Shown here piece after piece: positions 36,904-45,962 of a stretch of 64,000 nucleotides of DNA. Source of the stretch: Streptomyces sp. NBC_01317 (lineage in GTDB: Bacteria; Actinomycetota; Actinomycetes; Streptomycetales; Streptomycetaceae); assembly GCF_035961655.1 (NCBI RefSeq), contig NZ_CP108393.1, positions 4,545,001-4,609,000 of the forward strand. The letters are read 5' to 3'. Positions within the stretch are counted from its first letter, which is position 1. Every line of letters begins with the position of its first letter. A program made the translations under genes and the position numbers. The notes beneath the pieces were generated by a model. That model worked only from the letters and a program-made list of their open reading frames with translations. It searched no databases and was not told the origin of the DNA.

Positions 36904-38739
36904 ATGTCAGCGACACCGCAGAAGAACCGTGCGGCCCGGCGGGTTCTCGTCGCCGCCGCCGGCCTGGCCACCGTCGGCGCGCTGGTCGCCGCGATGCCGG
37001 CCACCGCCCAGACCCATGGTCACGGAGGCGGCAACCACAGCGGGCACGGCAGCCACGGCCAGCACAAGCCGAGCACCGTGGACCTCCAACTGCTGTCCTT
37101 CAACGACCTGCACGGCAACCTGGAGCCGCCGTCGGGCTCCGCGGGCAACGTCAACGAGAAGCAGGCCGACGGTACGGTCAAGGCCGTCCCCGCGGGCGGT
37201 GTCGAGTACCTGGCGAGTTCGCTGCGCACCGCGCGCGAGGGCCACCCCTACTCCGTCACCGCCGCCGCCGGCGACCTGGTCGGCGCGAGCCCGCTGCTGT
37301 CCGGGCTCTTCCACGACGAGCCGACCATCGAGGCGCTCAACAAGATCGACCTCGACGTGACGAGCGTCGGGAACCACGAGTTCGACGAGGGCTCGGCCGA
37401 ACTGGCCCGCCTCCAGAACGGCGGCTGCCACCCGACGGCCGGCTGTTACGAGAAGGGGCGCAAGTTCAAGGGCGCGGACTTCCCCTACCTCGCCGCGAAC
37501 GTCACGTCGGAGAAGACCGGCAAGCCGATCCTCAAGCCGTACACCATCTGGAAGAAGAACGGCGTCAAGGTCGGCTTCATCGGGGTGACCCTGGAGGGCA
37601 CGCCGAACGTCGTGACCGCCGAGGGCGTCAAGGGGCTCAAGTTCCACGACGAGATCGAGACGGTCAACAAGTACGCCAAGGAACTGGACCGGCAGGGCGT
37701 CAAGTCCATCGTCGCGCTGATCCACGAGGGCGGGCTGCCCGCCTCCTCCTCGTACAACTACGACTGCGACAGCCCGGCCGCCGGCGGCGGCCTCTCAGGA
37801 CCGATCGTCGACATCGCGAAGGGCATCACGCCCAAGGTCGACGCGCTGGTCACGGGGCACACGCACAACGCGTACGTCTGCACGATCCCCGACCCGGCGG
37901 GCAAGCCGCGCCTGGTCACGTCGGCGTCGTCGTTCGGCAAGCTCTACACGGACACCACGCTCACGTACGACCGCAGGACGAACGACATCGTCCGTACGGC
38001 GGTCAAGTCGGCGAACCACGTCGTCACCCGGGACCAGCCCAAGGCCGCGGACCTGACCAAGCTCATCACGGACTGGACCACGCTGGCCGGACCGGTCGCG
38101 GGCACCCCGCAGGGCTACATCTCCGCGGACATCAACGGCCGTGGCGCCACGACGCCGGAGTCGCCCCTCGGTGACGTCATCGCGGACGCGCAGCTCGCCG
38201 GGATGGCGGCGCCCGAGAAGGGCGGCGCCCAGCTCGCCCTCATGAACCCGGGCGGTATCCGCGGCGACCTGGTGTACAAGGCGTCCGGCTCGGAGGGCGA
38301 CGGGGTGGTGACGTACGGGGAGGCCTTCACGGTCCAGCCGTTCACCAACCTGATGAACGCCCTGGACCTGACCGGCACCCAGCTGGTCACCGCGCTCCAG
38401 CAGCAGGTCAGCGGGTCCAACGAGGCCTCGCCGAAGATCCTCCAGGTGTCGCACAACCTCACGTACACCCTCGACATGACGAAGACGGGCGCGGCCCGGG
38501 TCGTCACCGACTCGATACGGCTGAACGGCGCGCCGATCGACCCGGCGAAGACCTACCGCGTCGCGATGAACGAGTTCCTGGGCGGCGGCGGCGACGGCTT
38601 CGCGGCGCTCGGCCAGGGCACGAACAAGCTGGTCGGCCCGGCCGACCTGGACCTGCTCAACGCGTACCTCACGGCGAACTCGACGGCGACGGCCCCGCTG
38701 GCCCCGCCGGCGGCGAACCGCATCACCGTCATCAGGTAG
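36904..38739 (+). CDS. Secreted 5'-nucleotidase / metallophosphoesterase (UshA-like)
   Basis: A 611-residue exported enzyme that strips phosphate from extracellular nucleotides. Signal peptide to about residue 38 (ending MPATAQT) and a His/Gly-rich spacer. The calcineurin-like metal site is complete: FNDLHGNLEP, GDLVGASPLLSG, VGNHEFDEG, LIHEGG, and GHTHNAYVC. The C-terminal 5_nucleotid_C domain holds NPGGIRGDLVYKA and VQPFTNLMNALDLTG with MNEFLGGGGDGF, the substrate loop. RBS AGGGGAG 3 nt before ATG. A strong terminator follows. In Streptomyces such enzymes belong to the phosphate-starvation response. Confidence 0.95.
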   Translation: MSATPQKNRAARRVLVAAAGLATVGALVAAMPATAQTHGHGGGNHSGHGSHGQHKPSTVDLQLLSFNDLHGNLEPPSGSAGNVNEKQADGTVKAVPAGGVEYLASSLRTAREGHPYSVTAAAGDLVGASPLLSGLFHDEPTIEALNKIDLDVTSVGNHEFDEGSAELARLQNGGCHPTAGCYEKGRKFKGADFPYLAANVTSEKTGKPILKPYTIWKKNGVKVGFIGVTLEGTPNVVTAEGVKGLKFHDEIETVNKYAKELDRQGVKSIVALIHEGGLPASSSYNYDCDSPAAGGGLSGPIVDIAKGITPKVDALVTGHTHNAYVCTIPDPAGKPRLVTSASSFGKLYTDTTLTYDRRTNDIVRTAVKSANHVVTRDQPKAADLTKLITDWTTLAGPVAGTPQGYISADINGRGATTPESPLGDVIADAQLAGMAAPEKGGAQLALMNPGGIRGDLVYKASGSEGDGVVTYGEAFTVQPFTNLMNALDLTGTQLVTALQQQVSGSNEASPKILQVSHNLTYTLDMTKTGAARVVTDSIRLNGAPIDPAKTYRVAMNEFLGGGGDGFAALGQGTNKLVGPADLDLLNAYLTANSTATAPLAPPAANRITVIR

Positions 38740-38755
38740 CAACACCCGCACAAGG

Positions 38756-38791
38756 AAGGGGCGGTGGCCGGAAGACGGCCCACCGCCCCTT
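38756..38791 (+). terminator. Terminator after the 5'-nucleotidase gene
   Basis: A perfect 12-bp stem AAGGGGCGGTGG (38756-38767) / CCACCGCCCCTT (38780-38791) with 12-nt loop, followed by TTGCG, 17 nt after the stop. It isolates the nucleotidase from the next operon. Confidence 0.9.
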
Positions 38792-39105
38792 TTGCGTGTC
38801 ATGACGTGCGCTTGACACGCCCTTGGGTATGCATGGCCGGAATTCACCATGATTCTGTGTGCAGTTCGTGAAGGTGAATCCCACGGCAGGAGTGTAATTA
38901 CGTCTGCTTGAGGTCGTTTTGTCGATCCGTCATCCCCGTCTTCTGCACCGTATGACCATCTCGTGTTCGCGTCCTGCTCACATGTGTGAGCGAGTGGCGA
39001 CATGATCGAGCCATTAGATCTGGGACAGGGCGCTGCCCGTTTGGTCGCGTCCATGCGCTTTTTTAGTCACGCGTCCCGTGTGACACCCAGGTGGGGGGTT
39101 CGGAG
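38792..39105 (+). promoter_or_regulatory. Promoter/leader region of the second Pst-like operon
   Basis: 314 nt without a gene, distinctly less GC-rich than the surroundings between 38830 and 39070. It contains ATTCACC (38842-38848) facing GGTGAAT (38873-38879) as an inverted pair, and GTTCGCGTCCT-GCTCACATGTG (38965-38986), two 11-nt units that only weakly resemble PHO-box repeats. PhoP control is plausible but much less clear than for pstS. Confidence 0.45.
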
Positions 39106-40131
39106 ATGGCTACCGCAGCAGCGGGGTCGGACATATCTGGCAGACCGTCGGACGACGACGTTCCGCGGCGGCTGGACGCCGCGCGGGGGCTCGGGGACCG
39201 GGTCTTCCGCTGGCAGTTGACCGCGGCGGGTGTGGTGGTCCTCGCGATCATGGCGGCTGTCGGGCTGTTCCTCATGGTGAGGGCGGCGCAGGCGCTGCGC
39301 GCCACCGGCTTCTCCTTCCTGACCACGGCCCAATGGCAGCCGGACGTGCACAAGTTCGGCATCGCCGCCGTCCTGACCGGGACGCTGCTGATCGCCGCCG
39401 TGGCGGTGGTGGTGGCCGTACCGCTGGCGCTGGGAACCGCCCTGTTCATCGCCGACGTCGCGCCGGTGAGGCTCCGCAGGACCCTGATCGCGATGGTCGA
39501 CCTGATGGCCGCCGTGCCGTCCGTGGTCTACGGGCTCTGGGGCCTGTTCTTCTTCCAGCAGCACGTGATCGGCCTGTCGCGCTGGCTGTCCACCTGGTTC
39601 GGCTGGATTCCGTTCTTCAAGGTGGACGGTGTGGTGGAGGGCGAGCCGCTCGCCACCGCCAGCGTCTACACCGCCTCGTCGTTCATCGCCGGCATCGTCG
39701 TCGCGCTGATGGTCGCGCCGATCATGTGCTCGGTGATGCGCGAGGTCTTCTCCCAGGCCCCCGCCGGCGAACGGGAAGGGGCGTACGCCCTCGGCTCCAC
39801 CCGCTGGGGAGTGATCCGCGCCGTGGTCATCCCGTACGGCAAGGGCGGCATCATCGGCGGGACGATGCTGGGGCTCGGCCGGGCCCTCGGCGAGACCATC
39901 GCGGTCTACCTGATCATCTCCCCGGTCTTCACCATCCAGCCCCACATCCTCCAGACCGGCGCCAACTCGGTCTCCTCGCTGATCGCACTGCACTACGGAG
40001 ACGCCTCCGACTTCGGGATGTCCGCGCTGATGGCGGCGGGCCTGGCGCTCTTCCTGCTCACCCTGGCGGTCAACTTCACCGCCTCTTCGATCGTCGCCCG
40101 GTCCCGTTCCGGCGCCCAGAGCGAGGGCTGA
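39106..40131 (+). CDS. Second PstC-like phosphate ABC permease
   Basis: A 341-residue permease clearly of the PstC family: YALGSTRWGVIRAVVIPYG (EAA loop) and LGLGRALGETIAVYLIISP. Six helices plus an N-terminal cytosolic tail. A longer periplasmic loop (WFGWIPFFKVDGVVEGEPLA) occurs where PstC1 has a similar insertion. ATG 39106 is preferred to GTG 39091, which lacks a ribosome-binding site. First gene of a seven-gene operon, 1 nt before the PstA-like gene. It shares the family signatures but not close sequence with the pstC of the main pst operon, so it is a paralogue from transfer or old duplication. Confidence 0.92.
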   Translation: MATAAAGSDISGRPSDDDVPRRLDAARGLGDRVFRWQLTAAGVVVLAIMAAVGLFLMVRAAQALRATGFSFLTTAQWQPDVHKFGIAAVLTGTLLIAAVAVVVAVPLALGTALFIADVAPVRLRRTLIAMVDLMAAVPSVVYGLWGLFFFQQHVIGLSRWLSTWFGWIPFFKVDGVVEGEPLATASVYTASSFIAGIVVALMVAPIMCSVMREVFSQAPAGEREGAYALGSTRWGVIRAVVIPYGKGGIIGGTMLGLGRALGETIAVYLIISPVFTIQPHILQTGANSVSSLIALHYGDASDFGMSALMAAGLALFLLTLAVNFTASSIVARSRSGAQSEG

Positions 40132-40132
40132 C

Positions 40133-41386
40133 ATGACCGTCCTGGAAGACACCCCGGCGGCCGTACGGACATCTCCGCCGGACCCCGGGCCCGATCCCGC
40201 GCCCGTCGCCGAGGACGTGCCCCGCCGCATCGGCGGAGTCACCCGCAACGGTGTGCTCGCCCTGTCGGGTGCGGCGGCGGCCGGGCTGTGCGTCGCGATC
40301 CTTCTCTTCGGCGAACTCGCCCCGCTCTCCGGCGCGCTGGGCTTCGCCGTCGTCGCCTACCTGGTGTTCCTCGGCGTCTACGCGGTGCTCACCGGACTGG
40401 AGGAGGACGGCCCGGCGGTGCGCGACCGGGTGATGACCGTGGTGCTGTGGTCCGCCGCGGGCCTGATGTTCCTCGCACTGGTCATGGTGGTCGGCTTCAC
40501 CCTCTACCGGGGCCGCGAGGCCCTGCCCCACCTCAACTTCTTCACCCAGGACATGCAGGCGGCGGGACCGCTGGACCCGCTGACCAACGGCGGGATCGCC
40601 CACGCGATGCTCGGCACGCTCATCATGATCACCATCGCGCTCGCCATCACCGTCCCGCTCGGCCTGGCCTGCGCCGTCTACCTCAACCAGGTCACCGGCC
40701 GCTTCGCCCGCTTCGTCCGCACCATCGTCGAGGCGATGACCGCGCTGCCGTCCATCGTCGCGGGCCTGATGGTGTACGCGATCTGGATCCTCGGCCTCGG
40801 ACTCCAGAAGTCCGGTCTGGCGGCCGGGTTCGCGATCAGCGTGATGATGCTGCCGATCGTCATCCGCGCGGCCGACGTCGTGCTGCGCCTGGTCCCCGGC
40901 AACCTCACCGAGGCCGCCGAGGCGCTGGGCGCGCCGCGCATGCGGACCGTGTGGCACGTCATCCTGCCGACCGCCCGCTCGGGACTGGCCACCGCGGTGA
41001 TCCTGGGGACCGCGCGCGGGATCGGCGAGACCTCCCCGGTGCTCCTCACGGCCGGGTTCACCGCCGCCCTCAACGCCGATCCGACGTCGGGCCCGATGGT
41101 GTCCCTGCCCCTCGCCGTCTTCTCCTTCGTGAAGTCCCCCGAACCCACCATGATCGCGCGCGGGTTCGGCGCCGCCGCCGTCCTGATGGCCCTGGTCCTG
41201 ATCCTCTTCGCGGTGGCCCGCGTCCTCGGCGGCCGGGGTCCCGGCCGGCAGACCAAGCGCCAGGCCCGCAGGACCGCCCGTGCCTCCCGCCGTGACGTCC
41301 GGCGCTTCGCGGAGGCCGCCCCCGTATCCGATTCCGCGTCCGCCCCTGCTTCCGCACCCGCATCCGCATTCGGAGTGAACGACTGA
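40133..41386 (+). CDS. Second PstA-like phosphate ABC permease with long tails
   Basis: A 417-residue permease. An N-terminal part with two or three helices (about 40-100) precedes the PstA core containing EAAEALGAPRMRTVWHVILP (EAA loop) and ARGIGETSPVLLTAGFTAAL. The C-terminus is a long basic then Ala/Ser-rich tail (RQTKRQARRTARASRRDVRR, about 375-417) not found in PstA of the main pst operon. ATG 40133 starts 1 nt after the PstC-like stop, and the stop overlaps the next ATG (TGATG). Confidence 0.92.
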   Translation: MTVLEDTPAAVRTSPPDPGPDPAPVAEDVPRRIGGVTRNGVLALSGAAAAGLCVAILLFGELAPLSGALGFAVVAYLVFLGVYAVLTGLEEDGPAVRDRVMTVVLWSAAGLMFLALVMVVGFTLYRGREALPHLNFFTQDMQAAGPLDPLTNGGIAHAMLGTLIMITIALAITVPLGLACAVYLNQVTGRFARFVRTIVEAMTALPSIVAGLMVYAIWILGLGLQKSGLAAGFAISVMMLPIVIRAADVVLRLVPGNLTEAAEALGAPRMRTVWHVILPTARSGLATAVILGTARGIGETSPVLLTAGFTAALNADPTSGPMVSLPLAVFSFVKSPEPTMIARGFGAAAVLMALVLILFAVARVLGGRGPGRQTKRQARRTARASRRDVRRFAEAAPVSDSASAPASAPASAFGVND

Positions 41387-43125
41387 TGCCCAGCCACTTC
41401 ACCTCCCGCGCCTGGCTCACCCTGACAGCGGTGTTCGGCGTGCTCGTATCGGTCCTGCTGGGGCCCCTGGCACCGGCGGACGCCGCCTCGGAGAGCTACA
41501 CCCCGATCGCCGGGGCCGGTTCCACCTGGGCCGAGAACGCCGTCGACGAGTGGCGGCGTGACGTCAACCAGTACGGCATGCGGATCAGCTACTCCGGTAC
41601 GGGCTCCTCCGACGGCCGCCGCCAGTTCCTCAACGGCACGGTCGACTTCGCGGTCTCCGACATCCCCTTCCAGACCCACCCGACGGACGGGTCCGCCGCC
41701 GAGAACCCCGCCTCCGGCACGTACGCGTACATGCCGATCGTCGCGGGCGGCACGGTGTTCATGTACCACCTGACCATCGGCGGCAAGCGGGTCACCAACC
41801 TGCGGCTGTCCGGTGACGTGGTCACCAAGATCTTCACCCGGGCCATCTCCTACTGGGACGACCCCGTCATCGCCGCCGACAACCCCGGCATGAAACTGCC
41901 GCACCGCCAGATCGTGCCCGTCGTACGGTCCGACGGCTCGGGTTCCACCGCCCAGTTCACGCTGTGGATGGCCAACCAGCACGCCGCGCTGTGGAAGGCG
42001 TACTGCGGGAAGGTCGGCCGCTCGGGTGCCTGCGGCCAGACCTCGTACTACCCGACCGTCTCCGGCATGATCGCCCAGTCCGGCGACCTCGGGGTCGCGG
42101 GCTACGTGGCACAGGGGTACGGCGAGGGCGCGATCGGCTACGTCAACTACTCGTACGCCCTCAACGCGCACTTCCCGGTCGCCAAGGTGCTGAACCACGC
42201 CGGGTACTACACCGAGCCGACCGCCCAGAACGTGGCCGTCTCGCTCCTCCAGGCGCGCATCAACACCAACAAGAGCTCGCCGGACTACCTCACGCAGAAG
42301 CTCGAAGGCGTCTACAACGACAGCGACAAGCGCAACTACCCGCTGTCCAGCTACTCGTACATGGTCCTCCCGCTCAAGGCACAGGGGACGTTCACCGAGG
42401 CCAAGGGCAAGACACTCGGCGCCTTCTCCTACTACTTCATGTGCCAGGGGCAGCAACAGGCCGAGCAACTCGGGTACTCACCCCTGCCGATCAACCTGGT
42501 GAAGGCCGGCTTCGAGCAGATCCGCAAGATCCCGGGCGTCAAGACCCAGAGCGTCGACATCAAGAAGTGCAACAACCCGACGTTCAGCGCCGACGGCACC
42601 AACCGCCTGGCGAAGACGGCCCCGTACCCCAGCGCGTGCGACAAGAAGGGCGCCACGGCCTGCACCACCGGCAGCGGCGGCGCGAAGACCGGCTCGGGCG
42701 GCGGCAGCGGCACGGGCGGTACGGGCGGCTCCGCCGCCTCCGGCGGAGCGGCCGGCGGTGGCACGGGTGGTGCGACCGGGGGCGGCGGGGGTACGGCTTC
42801 CGGGGGCGGCGGTGCCGCGACCGGCGGTACGGGCGCCGGGGCCGGAGGCGCGGGCGGGACCGGCGGTGGCGCCGGGAAGCCGGCCGTCGACCCGGACACC
42901 GGGCAGGTGCTCGCCTCCGGGGACGGCGGAGCCGGCGGCGAGACCGCGTCGGGCGGCGCCGCCGGGGCCGTGAACCTCGCCGAACCGGTCACCGTGGCCG
43001 GCCGCGGCGGCTGGGGCGGCGCGCAGACCCTGATGCTGCTGACCGCGCTGGTCCTGCTGGGCCTGGTGCTGCTCCCCTCCGTCATCTCCCGGACACTCGC
43101 CTCCCGGAAGGGCCCGGCCTCGTGA
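41386..43125 (+). CDS. Membrane-anchored PstS-like phosphate-binding protein
   Basis: A 579-residue surface protein. Signal peptide (about 1-34, no lipobox), PstS-type domain (about 36-425) with the phosphate loops IAGAGSTWAENAVDEW, SYSGTGSSDGRRQFLNG and PVVRSDGSGSTAQFTLW, a Gly/Ser/Thr-rich linker of about 120 residues (428-545), one hydrophobic helix (TLMLLTALVLLGLVLLPSVI, 548-567) and a basic tail. It differs from the lipoprotein PstS by this spacer-plus-helix anchor, which could place the binding domain well out in the wall. Overlaps both neighbours (TGATG and GTGA). Confidence 0.9.
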   Translation: MPSHFTSRAWLTLTAVFGVLVSVLLGPLAPADAASESYTPIAGAGSTWAENAVDEWRRDVNQYGMRISYSGTGSSDGRRQFLNGTVDFAVSDIPFQTHPTDGSAAENPASGTYAYMPIVAGGTVFMYHLTIGGKRVTNLRLSGDVVTKIFTRAISYWDDPVIAADNPGMKLPHRQIVPVVRSDGSGSTAQFTLWMANQHAALWKAYCGKVGRSGACGQTSYYPTVSGMIAQSGDLGVAGYVAQGYGEGAIGYVNYSYALNAHFPVAKVLNHAGYYTEPTAQNVAVSLLQARINTNKSSPDYLTQKLEGVYNDSDKRNYPLSSYSYMVLPLKAQGTFTEAKGKTLGAFSYYFMCQGQQQAEQLGYSPLPINLVKAGFEQIRKIPGVKTQSVDIKKCNNPTFSADGTNRLAKTAPYPSACDKKGATACTTGSGGAKTGSGGGSGTGGTGGSAASGGAAGGGTGGATGGGGGTASGGGGAATGGTGAGAGGAGGTGGGAGKPAVDPDTGQVLASGDGGAGGETASGGAAGAVNLAEPVTVAGRGGWGGAQTLMLLTALVLLGLVLLPSVISRTLASRKGPAS

Positions 43126-45848
43126 AGACCTCAGCTCTGAGCAGCTTCGGACAGCTCCGCCGTTTCCGCCGTACCACCGTGCGCCTCGCGGCCGGGGCCC
43201 TGATCGGCGCGCTGCTCGGCGCCGTCGTCGCCCAGGCCGCCCAGCCGGCCGCCGCCGTCACGGGCTCCGCCGTGACCGTGTCCGGGCGCGGCGAGTTCAA
43301 GGACATGCGGTTCACGGTCAGCCAGACCGAGCACCTCACCAACCAGGCCGTCTCCGTGTCGTGGACCGGCGGGGAGCCCACCCGGTTCGCCGGGGCCCTG
43401 TTCAACACCGACTTCGTCCAGATCATGCAGTGCTGGGGGGACGACGACGGGACGGTCAAGAGCAACCCGGGCCCCTCCCGTACCCAGTGCCAGTACGGCG
43501 CCTCACCCACCACCAACCGCAGCGGCTGGCCCGGCAACGCCTACGACGACACCCGGGCCGTCACCTACACCGCGGAGCCCACGAACTACGGGCAGGACGA
43601 CAGTTACGGCCTGGACGGCGCCAACGGCCAGGGCGAGGTGCCGTTCAAGTCCGTCGACGGCACGGTCGTCGCCACCAACACCCAGAACAACCCGCTGTTC
43701 AACTACAACACCACCAACGAGGTGGACTTCGCCCGCACCAGCTCCGACGGGAGCGGGCAGGAGTACGTCGAGGTGCAGACCGCCAACGAGGCCCCGCACC
43801 TCGGCTGCGGCGCTCCCGTCACCAAGAGCGGCGCCACCAAGCCCCGTTCCTGCTGGCTGGTGATCGTCCCGCAGGGCCACCTCGACCTCGACGGCAAGCC
43901 GTACGCCGACACCACGCAGGTCAACGCCGGATCCCCGGTGTCGTCCACGAACTGGAAGAACCGGGTCGCGATCAAGCTGGGCTTCAACTCGGTCGCCTCC
44001 AACTGCGCCCTGGGCGCCGACGAACGGCCCACCAACGGCAGCGAACTGGCCGCCGACGCCATGACGAGCTGGCAGGCGGCCCTCTGCCCCTCCGGCACCG
44101 TGTACGGCTACACCGAGATGGGTGAGCCGGACGCCCGGGGGCGGCTCTCCCGCGACGGTTCCTCCGGACTCGCCTTCACCACCCGCGCCCTCGGCGACGA
44201 CCCCGGGACCACCGCGCCGGAAGGCCCCACCGCCTACGCCCCCGTCGCGCTGTCCGGCGCCGTCATCGGCTTCACCATCGAGCGCAGGGCGAAGGCGGGC
44301 GCACCGGAGTCCGCCCAGAAAGTATCGGGCACCAAGGTGCGCTCCCTCAACCTCACGCCCCGGCTGGTCGCCAAGCTGCTCACGGAGTCGTACCGCAGCT
44401 CCGTATGGGGCGCGGTCACCAGCACGTCCACCGGCGGTGGCGCGCCGGAACTCCACGCCGCCAAGGGGTACGAGTGGCTGGTGGGCAACCCGGCCGGCCT
44501 GGTGAGCGACCCCGATTTCCTCGCCCTGAACCCGGAGTTCGCCCATCTCTCCGTCGCCGAGACCCCGGCGACGGACACGGACCTGATCACCGCGCTCGGG
44601 CACTCCGACACGGCCCGGACGGTGTGGAACTGGATCGCCTCGGACAACGACGCCCGCCAGTTCCTCTCCGGCGTCCCGGACCAGTGGGGGATGCGCGTCA
44701 ACCCGTACTTCAGCACCAGCGCGGACGTGAACCCCACCGGCTTCGCCTTCGACCTGGCCCGTGACGACTTCCCCAAGAGCGACCCGTGGTGCCTGGTCCC
44801 CGACGGCCTCGGCCCCGACGCCAAGCAGTGCATGACGGACTTCCACCCCTACGTGGACGACATGCACGCCGGCGCCCTGAACACCCGGCGCGCGGACACC
44901 CTGTGGAAGTCCAACTGGGACGCGCTCGCCGTACCGCCGGCCTACAAGAGCGTGGGTCCGCAGATCGTCGGCTCCCGCTTCGTCATCTCCGTGACGGACG
45001 CCGCGTCGGCCGCCCGCTACAGCCTCCAGAGCGCCCAACTGCTCAACGCGGCGGGCAAGTTCACCGCCCCCACCACGGGCGCGCTGACCGCCGCCGCGGC
45101 GAGCGCGACCGGCGACACCGTACGGGTCGTCGATCCGGCCAAGGTGACGGCGGCCGACGCGTACCCGCTCGCCCAGCTCGTGTACGGCGCGGTGCGCCCG
45201 GCCGAGCTGAAGGCGGCGGCGCGCAAGGACTACGCGGCGCTGCTGACGTACGCGGCGGGCGCCGGGCAGAGCAGCGGCACCGACCCGGGCGACCTCCCTC
45301 CGGGGTACGCGCCGCTGCCCGACGCCCTGCGGACCCAGGCCCGCGCGGCCGCCGCGGAGATCGCGGCGTGGAAGCCGTCCTCGTCCGAAGGCCCCGGCAA
45401 GGGCGCGGGCTCGGGCGGCGGCGGTGACGGTACGGGCTCCGGTACGGACACGGGCACCTCCGGCGGCGCCGGGGCGTCCGGCGGCGACGCCGACGGCGGA
45501 ACCCCCGGCGGCGGGAGCGGCGCCGCTCCCGCGGGCACCACCGGCAAGGGCAGCCTCGCCCCCAGCGCGGCCCCGTCCTTCGACGGCGGCGCGGCCGTCC
45601 GTACCACCGCCAACGGCTTCACCCCGGCCGACCCCGCCAACTCCCTGCGGTACGCGGTCCCGATCGGCGCCGCCCTCGGCGCCGCTGCCGCCGCCGGAGC
45701 ACCGTTCGCCGGCGGGTCCCGGATCCACCTGCCCCTGCGCCTGCCGCTCCCCGGCGGCCGGAGCGTCACCGTCCTGCCCCGCCTGGCCCTCCCTGAGCGG
45801 CTGCGCGCGGCCCTGCCCGAACGGCTGCGGCCGCACCCGCGTCCCTGA
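43122..45848 (+). CDS. Large exported protein with PstS-like core, unknown function
   Basis: A 908-residue protein of no family I can name. Signal peptide to about residue 45. The body (46-745) is Trp/Cys-bearing and beta-rich at first (VTVSGRGEFKDMRFTVSQTE, FNTDFVQIMQCWGDDDG), then has a segment like substrate-binding PstS proteins: YAPVALSGAVIGFTIERR, then SLNLTPRLVAKLLTESYRSS, where PstS proteins read 'L..S...V.KIF'. A Gly/Ser/Thr linker (about 749-815), a hydrophobic helix (about 840-866) and a basic, Pro/Leu/Arg-rich tail end it. GTG 43122 overlaps the upstream stop. Inference: a giant binding or adhesive partner of the transporter. Confidence 0.75.
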   Translation: MKTSALSSFGQLRRFRRTTVRLAAGALIGALLGAVVAQAAQPAAAVTGSAVTVSGRGEFKDMRFTVSQTEHLTNQAVSVSWTGGEPTRFAGALFNTDFVQIMQCWGDDDGTVKSNPGPSRTQCQYGASPTTNRSGWPGNAYDDTRAVTYTAEPTNYGQDDSYGLDGANGQGEVPFKSVDGTVVATNTQNNPLFNYNTTNEVDFARTSSDGSGQEYVEVQTANEAPHLGCGAPVTKSGATKPRSCWLVIVPQGHLDLDGKPYADTTQVNAGSPVSSTNWKNRVAIKLGFNSVASNCALGADERPTNGSELAADAMTSWQAALCPSGTVYGYTEMGEPDARGRLSRDGSSGLAFTTRALGDDPGTTAPEGPTAYAPVALSGAVIGFTIERRAKAGAPESAQKVSGTKVRSLNLTPRLVAKLLTESYRSSVWGAVTSTSTGGGAPELHAAKGYEWLVGNPAGLVSDPDFLALNPEFAHLSVAETPATDTDLITALGHSDTARTVWNWIASDNDARQFLSGVPDQWGMRVNPYFSTSADVNPTGFAFDLARDDFPKSDPWCLVPDGLGPDAKQCMTDFHPYVDDMHAGALNTRRADTLWKSNWDALAVPPAYKSVGPQIVGSRFVISVTDAASAARYSLQSAQLLNAAGKFTAPTTGALTAAAASATGDTVRVVDPAKVTAADAYPLAQLVYGAVRPAELKAAARKDYAALLTYAAGAGQSSGTDPGDLPPGYAPLPDALRTQARAAAAEIAAWKPSSSEGPGKGAGSGGGGDGTGSGTDTGTSGGAGASGGDADGGTPGGGSGAAPAGTTGKGSLAPSAAPSFDGGAAVRTTANGFTPADPANSLRYAVPIGAALGAAAAAGAPFAGGSRIHLPLRLPLPGGRSVTVLPRLALPERLRAALPERLRPHPRP

Positions 45849-45962
45849 CGCGTCCCACAGACCGCCGTCCGCCCCGAGAGGAAGTCGGGACGGACGGCTC
45901 GCTCCACCTTGCCAGAAACCCCGCACCAACCCCGTCACACCGTCCTCAGCAGGAGAAACACC

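Noticed and set aside
38842..38986. Strong PHO box for the second Pst-like operon
   Set aside because: ATTCACC and GTTCGCG/GCTCACA units are present, but they are not in an 11-nt register of three or more good repeats, so I keep this only as a weak possibility.
42660..42970. Possible PE-PGRS-like or collagen-like gene in the Gly-rich DNA
   Set aside because: It is the in-frame spacer of the membrane-anchored PstS, between binding domain and membrane helix.
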